From Panicum virgatum (Eukaryota > Streptophyta > Magnoliopsida > Poales > Poaceae): a stretch of 64,000 nt of DNA. The stretch is from the NCBI RefSeq assembly GCF_016808335.1, contig NC_053149.1, positions 33,570,087 through 33,634,086 of the forward strand. The letters are read 5' to 3'. The notes under the pieces were generated by a model. The model was not told the DNA's origin and searched no databases. It was given only the letters and a program-made list of their open reading frames with translations. Shown here in pieces: positions 45,580 through 58,141 of this stretch. Within the stretch, counting starts at the first letter, position 1, and the number at the start of each line of letters is the position of its first letter. A program made the position numbers and the translations under genes.

Positions 45580-46046
45580 AAGTGAAATCAAGAAGCAGAA
45601 TCAAGAAAAATATGAAAGCAATTGTGCAAAAAAATGGTAGTCATCCTCACGGTAGGCGTAGGGGATTGGGTATTGGATCCCAGTCCGCCGTCTTCCTCTC
45701 CCGCACCCGGCTTGGAGGTCGGCGGTGGCGTCCCTCTACCTATCCCGCACCCCTCTCCCGCACCTGGCGCGCTGCCACGGCTACAACCGGCGCGCGTCAC
45801 CGCGGCAGCGGCCGGAGGTGGGAGGCGGCGCGCATCGCGTCACCACGGCCTCCCGCAGGCCGAAGCGGAGGCGGCCGGGTTCACCACGGCCTCCCGCCGG
45901 CCAAAGCGGAGGCGGCCGGGTTCACCGCGGCGGCGGACGGAGGCAGCAGCCGGCGCGCGTTGCGTCATCTGCGCCCATGGGTCACGGCCGGTGGTTTCCA
46001 GTTCGCGGGCGTCGCGCGGGAGGAAGACCGAAATTTGGTGGAAAAT
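45580..46046. other. GC-rich exon-like block
   Basis: About 400 bp of high GC with long frames on both strands and an imperfect direct repeat (GGCCTCCCGC-GGCC-AAGCGGAGGCGGCCGGGTTCACC) at about 45848-45925. Probably a leader or captured exon; no protein recognised. Confidence 0.3.
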
Positions 46047-46394
46047 CAGAGCCCATTTAGTTTCCAAAATTTTTTGGTGTGCTACAGTAATTGACAATGT
46101 TTGACCACTAATTAGAAGTATTAAATATGGATAACTAACAAAACCCATTCCACAACCCCCGGGTGAAATTGCGAGACGAATCTTTTAAGCCTAATTGGAC
46201 CATAATTGGATAATGTCGTGCTACAGTAACCAACCTCTAATAACAAATTAATTAGTCTTAATAGATTCATCTCGTGATTTCCTGTCTATTCATGTAATTG
46301 GTTTTATAATTAGTCTATGTTTAATACTTCTAATTAGTAGTCAAACGTTGTCCAAAAATTTTTACCCAAAATTTTTTGGGAACTAAACTCCCCC
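46047..46394. mobile_element. Foldback MITE of the TTTGACCACTAATTAGAAG type
   Basis: Ends (TTTAGTTTCCAAAATTTTTTGG and the complement of CCAAAATTTTTTGGGAACTAAA) pair, and the pairing goes on through GTTTGACCACTAATTAGAAGTATTAA. It contains the GCGAGACGAATC and GTGCTACAGTAA phrases common to a grass MITE family. No open frame. Confidence 0.75.
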
Positions 46395-47158
46395 TCAGTG
46401 CGGGAGAGGAGATGCTGGGGGTTTTTTTTGAGCAAGAGGAGATGCTGGGTTCGAACCCTGCCCGATGTGTGCGGGAGAGGGGGTGCCTGCGGGGGGTGGA
46501 CGAGCGCTGGAGTGGAACCGCGCGTTGTGTTGAAGCGGAGGATGATCCATATAACGTTGGCTGTTGGATCAGGTTGACGCTGAGTAAGTTGTATTTACAG
46601 CCACCGATTTTTATAGAGAGCAGTTTCTGGGTACACTACCCTTGGTGCAGTCATAACGAATGTCTCAGTGGGGGAGGAATTCCTGGGTGGACTGAGCATA
46701 ATTCGATCATTTCTTAGGGGGTTGATTGATCTTCGACAAGGTGTTGCTACCTTGTGGATTGGTTCTTGGAGCGAACCAACCTTGTAAGCTTAGTTTGGAG
46801 TCTTAGTAGCTTGCCGGCAAGTCATCGACCTTGCAGCTTGTGTGGAGCGGAAAGAATGACCTTGTATGGTGGACAAGATTCACTCGAATTAGGGTTTCAA
46901 AAGAGCTTACAGTTAGAGTTTGATGTATATATGGAACAACAGGGGATGTACAGATCAACAAACTGGTAGATGAAGCACATTAACCCAGCAACAAAACTCG
47001 ACCTAGGACATGAACTTAACAATGTTGGCTCTGAAATTAAATTATACAAAAGCTAAACAAAGGTTGTAGAACAAAGGAATCCAGCAATATTTGTTGGCTT
47101 TTTAAGAAGTATGAGACGACGGTGAAAACCATCTAAACAAAGATGAAAATTATGCAAA
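46395..47158. other. No gene recognised
   Basis: Unassigned sequence between the MITE and CACTA copy 2. An isolated GGTTCGAACCC at about 46450 resembles a tRNA T arm but nothing around it completes a tRNA. Confidence 0.35.
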
Positions 47159-47744
47159 CACTACTAGAAAACGGGCCTTGGGCACTGGCGGAGAAAGGCC
47201 AAAGGCACCGGTTTCCCAACCGGTGCCCTGCAACCGCGACCATTGGCCTCTACTTAAGACACCGGGTTTTTCAACCGGTGCCTTAGGCTTCCATTGGTAC
47301 CGGTTGGAAATACCAGCCGGTACCAAAGAGGCTTCCACGCTGACGTAAGGTGGCAACCCCTTTGGTACCGGTTGGTATTTCCAATCGGTACCAATGACCT
47401 TTTCCCTTTTTTCCCAAATCCAGTTTTGTTTGTTATATTTATTACTCTTTATTCTTTTATAATTGCTAAACGCACTCAAGCTCTACAGTACTCAACGTTC
47501 ATTGGTTGTTCGTGTTCGTTTTCAAAGAATATTTGAAACTAACTAAAAGTGAAATGCGAGCATATAATTAAGCTAATTAGATGAACTAATATATTTACAA
47601 ATTTACAAACATCAAGGTATAATGTTTAAAAATATTTACAAATGTACAAGTCATGTTAGCGTGCAACTACTAGTCCCCTCAGGATGTCGATGAAAGTCCT
47701 CTATCGATGTGACCGTCGTGGTAGAACTCGCCTCTAGGATCCAA

Positions 47745-50084
47745 GATCTCGTTCAAAATGAATCCGGCGAGCTGCTCGCACACGGCGTTGATCCGATCAG
47801 TAGAGTAACATTCATCCCCCATTTGAGACAATTATCATTTAGGAAAAAAGCATTAACATTATGTGCGTTAGTACAATTATGAAAATATACTAGTGAACGG
47901 TTTGGACGTACTCTCGTTTCTTCATCAGTAGCCTTCCCGCATGGAGTCATGATGTGCAAGTAGTCGCATACGTAGTACCCGCACCAATCAGTTCCTTGTT
48001 GTCTCGCACACTTAAGGAGAAACAAATAAATTACTCAATTTAGAACAATTTGGGATTATATACTTAACTAGACAAATCTTTATAAATGAACATACCGGAT
48101 AATCCATGTTAACGTTTAGTTCGGGCCTCCATTGACCACGTCCTTTGTTATTTTTCACAAATTTTTTCCAAACCCTGCGCTCAAAGTTAAGTTTGATATT
48201 CAGGAATTGTTATTAACAGAAAAAGGATTTGATTGTGCAACCTGAACTTACCTGTTCAAGGGGTCTATGATATGTTGGATTGCGGACTTTGGATTTCTCA
48301 TTGAGTCAAAGACTATAAGATTGCCGGTCTCTACGAAAAGTATAAGTAAAATCCAATTATAACTGCAGATATAGATAGGATATATACATAAATGTATTAG
48401 ACAACTTAGTATTTATTTAGTAATATAACAGAGGTTTGAGTCGATCAAGGCTTACCCAAAGTTGTATGGTATGAATATATTGGATTTATAACTTTGCCTA
48501 GTCAACAAATCGTACATGTTTTGGCACGTTTCCTTGTATCTTTCGTTGATCAATTTCTGGTTGACTAGAAAAGGAGACATGGAGGAAAGAAGGGTGGTCA
48601 AGTGAGGTAGGCCGCGGAGACGGGCGATCGGTCTGTACGGGAGCCGTTGTGCTTGCAGTAAGTTTGATGTCGGCCTTGCGCCATAGAACGACCCCGTGCA
48701 GTGCGTCTCCCAATGTCTTCTCTCCATCCCCTCCAACGAAGTCGAGCTCAAGAACCTCATTGTTTCCAACTATCTACTCGACTGTGACGGAGGTGTAGCC
48801 AGGAGGTATCGGCCTTCCATGAATTGTAGGAGAAGGATTCAGGGGCAGGGCTGACCCATATGCGACATGAATGGATATATTTCTTGCTTGCACATGAAGC
48901 TCGCACGGTGTCGGCATGGTGACATCATCCACTGGATACCTCTGGTCATCTACCACCGTTGGCTCAATCTGGGGTTGCTGTTCCGCTTGTACGTCGGGCG
49001 CCGCTGTGGATGCACAGCTGCTGCGTCGCTGAGAGGTCGGGCTCATCACAACATCCGGGTGCGACCTAGTAGTGCCCCTTTGGCTCAGAGCTAGCTGCAC
49101 CGCCTCATTGACCCTGGCGTCCATCTGAGATTCCAAGGACGCAACCTTCTCGTTCATCTTTTCTTCTATGGCATGAAGTTTCTCTTCCTGTTCGGCTTTG
49201 CTCTTTCGGTGAGTCTTGTAAGAGGGATCTCCGGCCCAAGCAACTTTCCATGGGACCACGCCGATGCCGCGGGCTCATCCAGGGTGTTCCGGATTCTTTA
49301 ATGCCCTTGTCAGCTCATCATTCTCCCTTTGAGGATGGAATGTTCCTTGTTGAGTGTCATCTATTGCAGCCACTAGATCGCGGGACACTACTTGCATATG
49401 CTCGGGCACGACCAAACTTCCATCCAGCTGGTTTAGTGTCACGCCATTAGCAAATAACCACCACTTGGATCTATCCGGCCAATCCCAAGTCGTCAGCCTG
49501 ATGCCTTTATCTATAAGGTCCTGCTCCATCTTCTGCCATTTTTTAACTGACTTCTTGTACCCACCAGCCCCAAGGTGGTGGATGTACTTCTTATTTGCTG
49601 CATTCACCTTGGCTTGTTCGGATTTTTTTTGGGCTTCCTCTGATAGTTTGTATAGTTTGAACTCCTCCCAGTATGGTTTAACCTGAGGAAGATCGTCCCA
49701 GTTCGGCTCCTTATCCTTCTTGATGTAATTGGTGTACAACTTCTTCTTGAAAGTTGCAAAGGCAAGGGCCATCTTTCTCAAGGCACATTTCTTCACAAGT
49801 TCTTGGTCAACTCCTTCAGAAAGAGTGAACATATCCTTGAGTTCTGCCCATAGCATTTCCTTCTGATGTGCAGGCATGGCGTGTTGCTGTTCTTCGGGTT
49901 TGGTCGTTTTCCATAGTCTTGTGGTGATAGGAATTCTTGCCCGAACAATAACCCCACATTGGTTGACAAATTTTGTGCTAGCATCCTCTGGAGCACTTGG
50001 ACAGCCCTCTGCGTCCACTTCTCTGACGACCTGTCTTCCCTCCATTTTCTTGGTTGGCCGGCGTCTCCCTTTTGACTGGCTCAA
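47745..50084 (-). pseudogene. TNPA-like/ULP1 fusion gene of CACTA copy 2
   Basis: 50084-49275 encodes a 269-aa plant transposase domain (Ptta/En/Spm type), with KMALAFATFKKKLYTNYIKK and NPEHPG near its end. Then a TGA (probably from CGA), an open coiled-coil and linker segment 49259-48774, a TAG shared with copy 1, and the linker start 48713-48605. The deletion with filler at 48580-48604 removes the rest of the linker and the first protease exons. Later protease exons remain (48579-48455, 48362-48250, and the Cys exon near 47915-48010 with GTDWCGYYVC). The His position again reads Asn (48358-48356). In the last exon the CAG that is a stop in copy 1 is intact. Confidence 0.75.
48580..48604 (+). 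other. Filler DNA at a deletion junction
   Basis: 25 nt identical to 40835-40859, set exactly where copy 1 has 967 bp (33950-34916). Only the first and last few bases also match the deletion edges. Confidence 0.85.
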
Positions 50085-50577
50085 CGAAGTCGATGCGGAG
50101 GTTGACTAAATTACAGAAAAGATATGTTAATCGCAAAACTAATCTACCGAAGTCACCATGCATATAGTTTTTAGATTCGCACTGGAACATGCTACTGTTG
50201 ATTGGGCGGCGGCGCACAGTCATCATCTTCTTCATCGGCATGTCCAGACATATTCAGGAACGAATCAGCTATCCGAGCATCTTCTTCAGTGATTGGCTGG
50301 GTGGTGTTAGCCCTCGTATCTTCGTTTATTGCGTCCAACATGTATTGCCCGGCAGCCTGCTCATCACCGAAGGGGTCCATCCTTAACTGAAACCGTAAAT
50401 ATGTGTTAGAGTATGTGTCCATCCTTAAATAAAGCAGGAGAATTCAATTCTTTGAACGAATATGCGTGTTTGAGAGAGTGTGTGTATGTTAGAGGGATAG
50501 AGAAAGAGAGAGTTAGTGAGTGTGTGTGTGTGTGTGTTAGTGTGAGTGTGTGTGTGTGTGTGTTAGAGTGTATTAGA

Positions 50578-50610
<33 letters not shown>

Positions 50611-51640
50611 ATGGAACGGGGTCGAGGAACTGGATTGAGGAACGGGGTTGCGAGTTAGAGAGCGAATACGAAATTACTCGTCGTCGTTACTCGTCATCGT
50701 TACTCGTCGTCGTTACACGAGTTACATGAAAACAGCAACCAAAACTATGCTAGAACTATGCTAGAAAGTGCAGGGGCTCTTTAGCAAAATGTCCAGGCCG
50801 AAGGGGTACGCGCGGATCTGATCCGTTGGATCACGATCCTGTGGCTCAGATTAGATCCGGATGTGATCTAATCTCGTCCGTGGGCTGAGGATCGGGCGGC
50901 TGGGATCGACTGGGCGCGCGGGGCGGCGGCGGGGCTCGCCGACGGCCTTGCTCCGCGGCGGAGCACGGCCAGAGTTGTTCGAACTCGGCGTTTCCGGGGT
51001 GAATCGAGCTGGGGTTTGGGTCGGGAAGGGACTACGTGACATGCGTAGTCCACTTGAGGCCTTTGCGGGCCTCGGGGAGGTCCGTGGCGGCGTGTGCTAC
51101 GACGGCGACGGCCCTGCGGGGCGAGGTTCGCCGACGCGTGGTGTGCAGGCTGCTGGGGTGCGCTACGGGCTAAAACAATATAGCGTAAAAGCATGGCGGG
51201 GACTAGAGGGTGCTCACCGAGGCTTGAAACGGTCGGGGGCGTGACGCAGCAGGGTTAGCGGCGAGGATGGTGCGGAGCTCGGGGAAGGGGCGCTGTAGGG
51301 CTTGCTCCGGGCCTCCGGTCTCCTCGAATTGATGCGGTGTGTTGCTGCGGATGTGTACAAGGGGTCAGCGTGGCCGGGGGATCGCCAGAGGCGAGTAATC
51401 GCGGCGGCGCATAGAACTCACCGGCGCGGAGTTCCGGGGAAAATCCCGTGCGCGGTGCTCGTGGACGGGTCGATGCAGGGGTCCTCCAGGCCTCTGGACT
51501 CCACGGGGAACTTCGGGATCGAGCTGCGAAGCCGGTGGAGGGGTCAAGGAGGTCGGCGGTGCGCGCGCGGAGATGGAGGGCGGCGGCGGTCGACCGGAGG
51601 AATGGAGGAGCAGTGGAGAATTGGGAGGAAGAAGGCAACG
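50085..51640. other. Leader region of the TNPA-like gene, with (GT)n
   Basis: Presumed 5' exons and introns of the minus-strand TNPA-like gene. A frame at 50422-50192 is acidic and could be an upstream exon. (GT)n runs occur at about 50519-50610. 50850-51640 is GC-rich with frames on both strands and no known domain. Confidence 0.4.
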
Positions 51641-51642
51641 GG

Positions 51643-51845
51643 TTTATACCCCTGGCCAAAGGTACCGGGTCAAAAATTCAGCCGGTACCCATGTAGGCCT
51701 TAGGTACCGGTTGTATCTCCAACCGGTGCCTTAGGCGAGGCCTTAGGTACCGGTTCTCCGCACACCTGGTGCCTTAGGGCCCAACGGGCGGGAAATGAAA
51801 AGCCCCTATGGTACCGGGTGGATTAACAAAACCGGTACCTTAGGC
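51643..51845 (-). promoter_or_regulatory. TNPA-like gene promoter: TATA box plus ACCGGT array
   Basis: TATAAA (51648-51643, minus strand) lies 11 bp from a cluster of GGTACCGG/CCGGTACC and GGTACCGGTTG/CAACCGGTGCC pairs (51660-51840). The cluster is internal to the element, far from the termini, but is made of the same word as the subterminal hairpins. Deleted in copy 1. Confidence 0.6.
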
Positions 51846-51849
51846 CTTT

Positions 51850-52556
51850 TGAAGTTCACTTTTCAATCTTCTTTGACCCACTTTGAACGGAATTCTTCAG
51901 TATCTCAATGGTAACTCGCTGAAATTTGGGCTTCGCAGCCACAGTTCGACTGCCGCGCGACGCCCCACTTTTTTTTACCCAAATAAGACCCTAAGATACC
52001 GGTTGGATTTTCCAACTGGTACCAAAGGTTATCTTTTCTTTTCCCCTTTCTTTTTTCTCTTGTAAATCTATTAATTGCCTCATAATAAATCTGATATTTG
52101 CATAATAAATCTGATAATTGAATAGAAAATTAGATAATTATCTAATAATTTAAATAATTGTCTAATAGTTAAAATAATTGTCTAATAAATTTGTTATTTG
52201 CTCAATAAATTTATTAACTGCCTAGTAAATCATTCAACTAAGAAAATATTAACTATGGTTTTAGGTGCACAATAATAAATCATTTAAATGTACAATAATT
52301 TTAATTACTACAAAATAAATCATTTAGGTGCATAACTAATTATTTTAATTGCATAATAAATCAAATAATTGCATAATAAATTATTTAAATGCAAAATAAT
52401 TCTAAATACTACATGATAAATCATTTAGGTGCATAACTAATCATTTTAATTGCATAATAAATCAATTATTGCATAATAAATCATTTAATTGTCCAACAAA
52501 TCAATTCATTGCATAAGAAATCTAATAATGTTCACAGAAAATATTACAAGACATAA
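51850..52556. other. AT-rich spacer with AATAAATCA-type repeats
   Basis: From about 52070 the sequence is a loose array of units such as CATAATAAATCA and TGTCTAATAATT. No gene. It separates the TNPA-like promoter from the transposase 3' end. Confidence 0.7.
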
Positions 52557-55500
52557 TCATTCAACTAAGGGAATATTAACGATGGTTCGCTTTACAATTG
52601 TCCCTTCATTATGATCATGACGTGCGTACGGAGCCTCCTCTTCGGCTAAAAGAATACTTGTGTCAACCTCCACTGCGAACGGAGTCATATCTTCAACCTT
52701 ATTGTATTCTTCTTCATCTGTGACATCGTCGACTCCCACAATTTTTCTTTTTCCTGCCAGAACAATATGGCGCTTTGCCTCATCTCTGGCACCTACAAAA
52801 CTTGATTTATTCCTAGACTTGTCCTTTCTCGTTTTGCTAGACATGTCCTGCACATAGAAAACTTGAGTTACATCTTTAGCTAGGACGAATGGTTCGTCTC
52901 GATAGCCAAGCTCTTTGAGGTCTACCGTTGTCATTCCGTACTCGTCGATATCGACACCTTTTCCTGTGAGTTTAACCCATTGACAATGAAATAGAGGTAT
53001 CTTCAACGGCCCATAGTCGAGTTCCCAAATCTCTTCAATGTAACCAAAATATGAGTTCGTTTGGCCACTAGAGTCGGTGGCATCTATACGGACACCACTA
53101 TTTTGATTGGTGCTCTTGTTATCTTGGGCTCTTGTATAAAATGTGTAACCATTAATTTCATATCCTTGGTACATCATGATTGAATTTGCCGGACCCCTGG
53201 CCAGCCAAGCTAGCTGCTCATGAATTTGATCGTTGGCCATGACTTCCTTCTGCAACCAGGTGGCGAATGTATCGTTATGATGTTTTGTAATCCATGTCTC
53301 AGACTTCAAAGGGTATATACTTCGCACAATTGGCATGTGCTCCTCCATGTATGGAGCCACCAAGGCTGATTGTTGCAGAACTGTGAGATGTGCTTTGCTC
53401 AACGTGGCATGATCTGTGGCATTTACTGATTTTCTTCCAAGTGTGCCCTTTCCAATCAGCAGCCCCTCATGACGTGATACTGGAATCCCAATTGGGCAGA
53501 GTTCTTCCACATAGTCAACACAAAATTCAATGACCTCCTCTGTGATGTAACCCTTCGCATTGCTTCCTTCTGGACGAGCCCGATTACGAATGTATTTCTT
53601 TAGTACTGCAAAGTATCGTTCAAAAGGGAATATATTATGAAGGAAAACAGGACCGAGAATACCAATCTCTTTGACCAGGTGAACTAGAAGATGCGTCATA
53701 ATATTGAAGAATGATGGAGGAAATATCATTTCAAGACTGACTAAACTTTGGACAACATCCTCTTGTAGCCTGCTTAAACTTGATGGATCGATTGCCTTAT
53801 GAGAAATTGTGTTGAGAAATGTGCATAGCTTAATGATTGTTGCTCGAACATTAGATGGTAGAATACCTCTAAGTGCAATTGGAATCAATTGCGTCATCAA
53901 CACGTGACAGTCATGGGACTTTACATGTGCGAATTTCTTCTCTTTCAAGTTCAGTAGCCTCTTTATATTCGAAGAGTAGCTAGATGGGACCTTGATACTG
54001 TTCAAACAGTCGAACATACTTTGCTTCTCTTTCTTACTAAGAGTGTAGCACGCAGGACCTAGATAATGACATCCTTTATCCCTTTTTTCTGGATGTAGGG
54101 CGGCCCGTTGTTTCATACGTTGAAGATCTTGCCGCGCTTCCAATGTATCCTTTGCCTTACCGTAGACACCAAGGAAACCTAGAATGTTCACACAAAGATT
54201 TTTTGTTAGGTGCATCACATCAATTGCGTGGCAGACGTCTAAGACTTCCCAATAAGGTAACTAACAAAAAATACTCTTCTTCCACATAGGTGCACGTCCG
54301 TCATCACTCTGCACTGATTTGCTGTTGGGTCCTTTTCCAAATACTACTTTTATATCTTTGACCATTTCAAACACCATTTTCCCACAACGGTGCCTAGGCT
54401 TGGTACGATGATCTGCCTTTCCATCATAGTGAGCATGCCTCCTCCTTAATGGGTGCTTGATCGGAAGAAATCGACGATGACCCATATACACGATCTTCCT
54501 ACAGTGCTTGAGGTACATGCTGTCGGTTTCTTCTAAACAATGGGTGCATGCCCTATAACCCTTATTGGATTGTCCGGAGAGGTTACTTAGTGCTGGCCAA
54601 TCGTTGGTGGTTATGAAAAGCAATGCACGCAGGTTAAAATGATCCTCTGCGTGCGCATCCCACATACGAACACCCTCATCTTTCCACAACAATAGATGAT
54701 TCTCAATCAGTGGTTTCAGATACACATCTATATCATTACAGGGATGCTTCGGGCCGGGGATAAGCACCGGCATCATAATGAATTTCCGCTTCATACACAA
54801 CCAGGGAGGAAGGTTGTATATACAGAGTGTTACAGGCCAGGTACTATGACCACTGCTCTGCTCACCGAAAGGATTCATGCCATCCGTACTTAAGCCGAAC
54901 CTTGTATTCCTTGCTTCATTTGCAAATGTTGGGAATGTTCTGTCCACTTTTCTCCACTGCGACCCATCAGCGGGGTGTCTCAACATATTGTCTTGCTTAC
55001 GTTCTTCTTTGTGCCATAGCATCAATTTAGCATTCGTTTTGTTCATGAACAAATGTTTCAGACGTGGTATTAGAGGAAAATACCACATCACCTTGGCAGG
55101 CACCCTCTTCTTGACACGCATCCCCTCAACATCGCCTGGATCATCTCGAGGGATCTTATACCGGCATGCGTTGCATACAGGGCATGAATCCAAATTTTCA
55201 TACTCACCTCGATATAGGATGCAGTCATTAGGACAAGCATGTATCTTCTGTGCCTCTAATCCTAAAGGACAAACAACTTTTTTTGCCTCGTATGTTGTCT
55301 CCGGCAAGGTGTTACCCTCAGGGAGTAAGTTTTTTATAAGTTTCAGCAACTCCTCGAATCCCTTGTCAGACAAACCATTTGATGCCTTCCATTGCAATAA
55401 TTCCAATGTGGTACCCAACTTCTTTTGGTCTTGTTTGCAATCAGGGTACAACTATGTTCTGTAGTCTTCCAACATACGCTTCAGATCTCTCGATTCCTTT

Positions 55501-55920
55501 TCTGTTTTGCAACCTTCCTCAGCTTCGCGCAGCATCTGACCAAGATCATCTTCTACAACGTATCCTTCAGTATCTTCTTCAGGCTCACCCATTGTAGTGT
55601 TGTTGAAAAAGCTATTATAATTGGCTGCAAAGTCAGGAATCCTGTCCTCTTCTTCTACATTATTCTACATTATTATCCAGCACAATTCCTCTTTCGCCAT
55701 GCTTGGTCCAAACATAGTAGTTCGACATGAAACCACTATTGAACAAGTGACTATGGATGGTTCTTGATGATGAGTAATCCTTCTCATTCTTACATAATTT
55801 GCATGGACAACGAACGAAACCGCTATACTTGTGTTTCTCGGCCGCTTCTATAAATTCAAGCACGCCATCAATGAACTCCTTTGAACGCCGATCGGCCATG
55901 TACATCCATTGCCGACTCAT
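52557..55920 (-). pseudogene. TNP2-type CACTA transposase, copy 2, three lesions
   Basis: The N-terminal transposase-associated domain (55920-55660) keeps the zinc motif CPCKLC that copy 1 lost. A 10-bp tandem duplication (CTACATTATT, near 55665) shifts the frame. A TAG at about 55454-55452 stands where copy 1 has TTG (Leu). The TNP2 catalytic part is open from 55451 to a TAG at 54263-54261 (copy 1 has Glu there). The same frame then stays open for 553 codons (54218-52557, DUF4218- and DUF4216-like). Apart from these three changes the reading frame is whole. Confidence 0.9.
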
Positions 55921-56210
55921 CTAGGTCCACAATACATTTATATACATCATTTTAGTGTACAAATAGTTCATTTATACTATAATAAATTTGAATTCAAATA
56001 TATAATTGATAATGCAAATAACTATAATAAAAAGATACTATTCACTTATCAAATAAATGAAATGATAACTGCTTCTAAAAACTAATTTCTAAGTTATGGA
56101 GAAAAATAACTAACCTTTTTTGAAAAAAAACAAAAATTCGCCTCCCCTCCACTCACTCAGCTGCCATTAACAGTGAGTTCACGGCAGCTTGGAGGGGGGA
56201 GGGGTTGGGG

Positions 56211-56585
56211 TATTTATAGACGTGGCTCAAAGGCACCGGTTGGTGCTCAACAACCGGTGCCAAACAAAAGGCATAGGCACCAGTTGATGTTACCAACCGG
56301 TGCCTTTGTTGTGGGCACGTGGCGGCACCGGGCCATGGCAAAATCCGATGTCATTATCCACCCTTTAGGCACCTATTCCTCCTTGTGCTTTTTGGTACCG
56401 GTTTGTGGCACTAACTGGTTCCTATATTGAAGTTTTGGTACCGGGTGATGCTTTAACCCGGTACCAAACACCTTACCTTTGATCGCCGCTGGCCAAAGGT
56501 ACCAGCTGCTTTTGCAGCCGGTACTGATGCGTGACATTAGTACCGGTTGCAACAGAAGCTGGTATCTTTGGCCAGGACCTTTGGC
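56211..56585 (-). promoter_or_regulatory. Transposase promoter of CACTA copy 2
   Basis: TATAAATA (56218-56211) lies 14 bp from the ACCGGT hairpin units (56232-56585). One whole unit present in copy 1 (39107-39135) is missing at about 56370, and several C to T changes have weakened the neighbouring unit. Confidence 0.65.
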
Positions 56586-56604
56586 CTGTTTACTAGTAGT
56601 GAAA

Positions 56605-57545
56605 CCCGGTAGTACAGCTGAGTATATGATTACCACTTGATGGGAGGAGTGCCCCATCTTATATAAGGAAGAAATAGTTATCGATTTGTCAGTCACTTAA
56701 CACAAGCGATTCAGCTTCTGATCAACCAGACCCGAGCCCGCAATCGAAGCACCACGTCCCCTCTTATTATCAACCGTGTGTTGCCCAATTGACTTCACTA
56801 TGAATGTTAATATAATTTCCGCGAATCGAAGAGCATAACAAAAACAAAAAAGAACACAACAAAGATTGCACGGCTGAAATCTACGTCTGTTTGAAATCTA
56901 ACCCATGTTTTTAACTTAGTTTGAAATCTACGCCCAATCCTTATTAGCCCAATTTTTAATTCTACAAATATTTTGCTTTTTCCTAAATATTCCACAAAAA
57001 CCTAAACTAAGTTGTGAATTTTTATTCATAGGCTACACAATGGTGACAATCTCATTCAAAACTTCAAACGTTTGATCAAAGTTCAGCGAAATTCACTAAA
57101 AATCTTTGAAATTCTGCAACCAGTAAACCCGTGTTTTTGGCTGAAATTTCTATTTTGTTTTGATATTTTTTTGCTCTCTATATTCTTGGAGCTAAACACA
57201 TATGAGCCTTTACAAAAGTTGTAGATATGACATTTTTCTACAAGTTTTAGTTAAACTTTTTGTAAGTAATAACAATATAAAATCCTAGAAAAATCTTGTA
57301 AAAACTTTTACACGGCTGGGTTCTTCGAGTCGACGTTTGAATCTGCAGCTCGAGGATTTGCCTCCACGTGCTCGATGATGCCTGATGGCCGCCCAGCTCC
57401 ACCGCTCGCCAGCTGAGCTCCCATGCAGCGCTAGAGAATGCACCTGCGTGGTTGTTGTATCTGCATTCATGCCTGGGTGGCTGGACCCTTTAACACGAGC
57501 CCCTCCATCTACTTCCTCCCCCTCTGCTGGGGGTGTCTATTAGCC
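56605..57545. other. No gene recognised
   Basis: AT-rich intergenic DNA, nothing recognised. Confidence 0.4.
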
Positions 57546-58141
57546 CAGGGCAAATTTAACCGAAAACCGAGAACCAAAGAGAAATAACCACGAACCAAAA
57601 CCGAAAGAATCAGAACAAAAAATTTTGGTTCTAAGTTCGGTTCTTGTTTCTCAGAAACCGAAATTACTCGATTAATTCGGTTCCTAGGCTCAGTTAACCA
57701 AAGAACAGAACCCATGAGAAAAAAGCCCATGAAGCCCAACATGACCAGGCCTAGTAACCTAACCCTAGCTAAACCACAACACAACCCCCCTCCTCAGCCG
57801 CCCCCAGTCCCAATCCTGCCACCCCGGCGCCCACCACTCCCACTCGGCTCGGAGGCTCCCGGCCTCCCACCCCGCCGGCCACCAGCCGTCCGGCCCTCGC
57901 CACTGCCCGACACTCGTGGAGCCGTTGCCGTGTTTGGCTCCCGCTTCGCTAGGCGTTGAGGCGCCCAGGACGCCCACGCCCGCCATCCCTACATGGATCC
58001 GGCGACCGCGTTCAGCTACCGCCAGGCCGCCGCTGCTTCATCCTCCGCTCCGTCTTCCACATCTTCTTCCCGGCGCAAGGGTGAGGGGCGGTAGCAAACA
58101 CCCCACCAGCCAGTTTGGGTGCAAGGGCGGCTCGGTGGTGC
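57546..58141 (+). mobile_element. hAT-like 5' end and first-exon remnant
   Basis: Starts CAGGGCAAATTTAACCGAAAACC, with a CAGGG-type terminus and repeated AACCGAA/TTCGGTT words as in many plant hAT elements. A frame from 57992 begins MDPATAFSYRQAAAASSS and soon stops. It is cut at 58142 by the Gypsy LTR. TSD not testable because the other end is not seen. Confidence 0.45.

Larger units (their letters stand above)
47159..56601 (-). mobile_element. CACTA element, copy 2 (longer)
   Basis: 9443 bp, TIR CACTACTAG(A/T)AAAC at both ends, 3-bp duplication AAA (47156-47158, 56602-56604). Same family, strand and gene order as copy 1 but a separate insertion, as the duplications differ. It keeps the TNPA-like gene and its promoter that copy 1 lost, but has a 0.97-kb deletion at 48580-48604 filled with 20-25 nt of foreign sequence. 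Confidence 0.93.

Noticed and set aside
46445..46465. tRNA gene at GGTTCGAACCC
   Set aside because: Only a T-arm-like motif; no A box, anticodon arm or acceptor stem around it.
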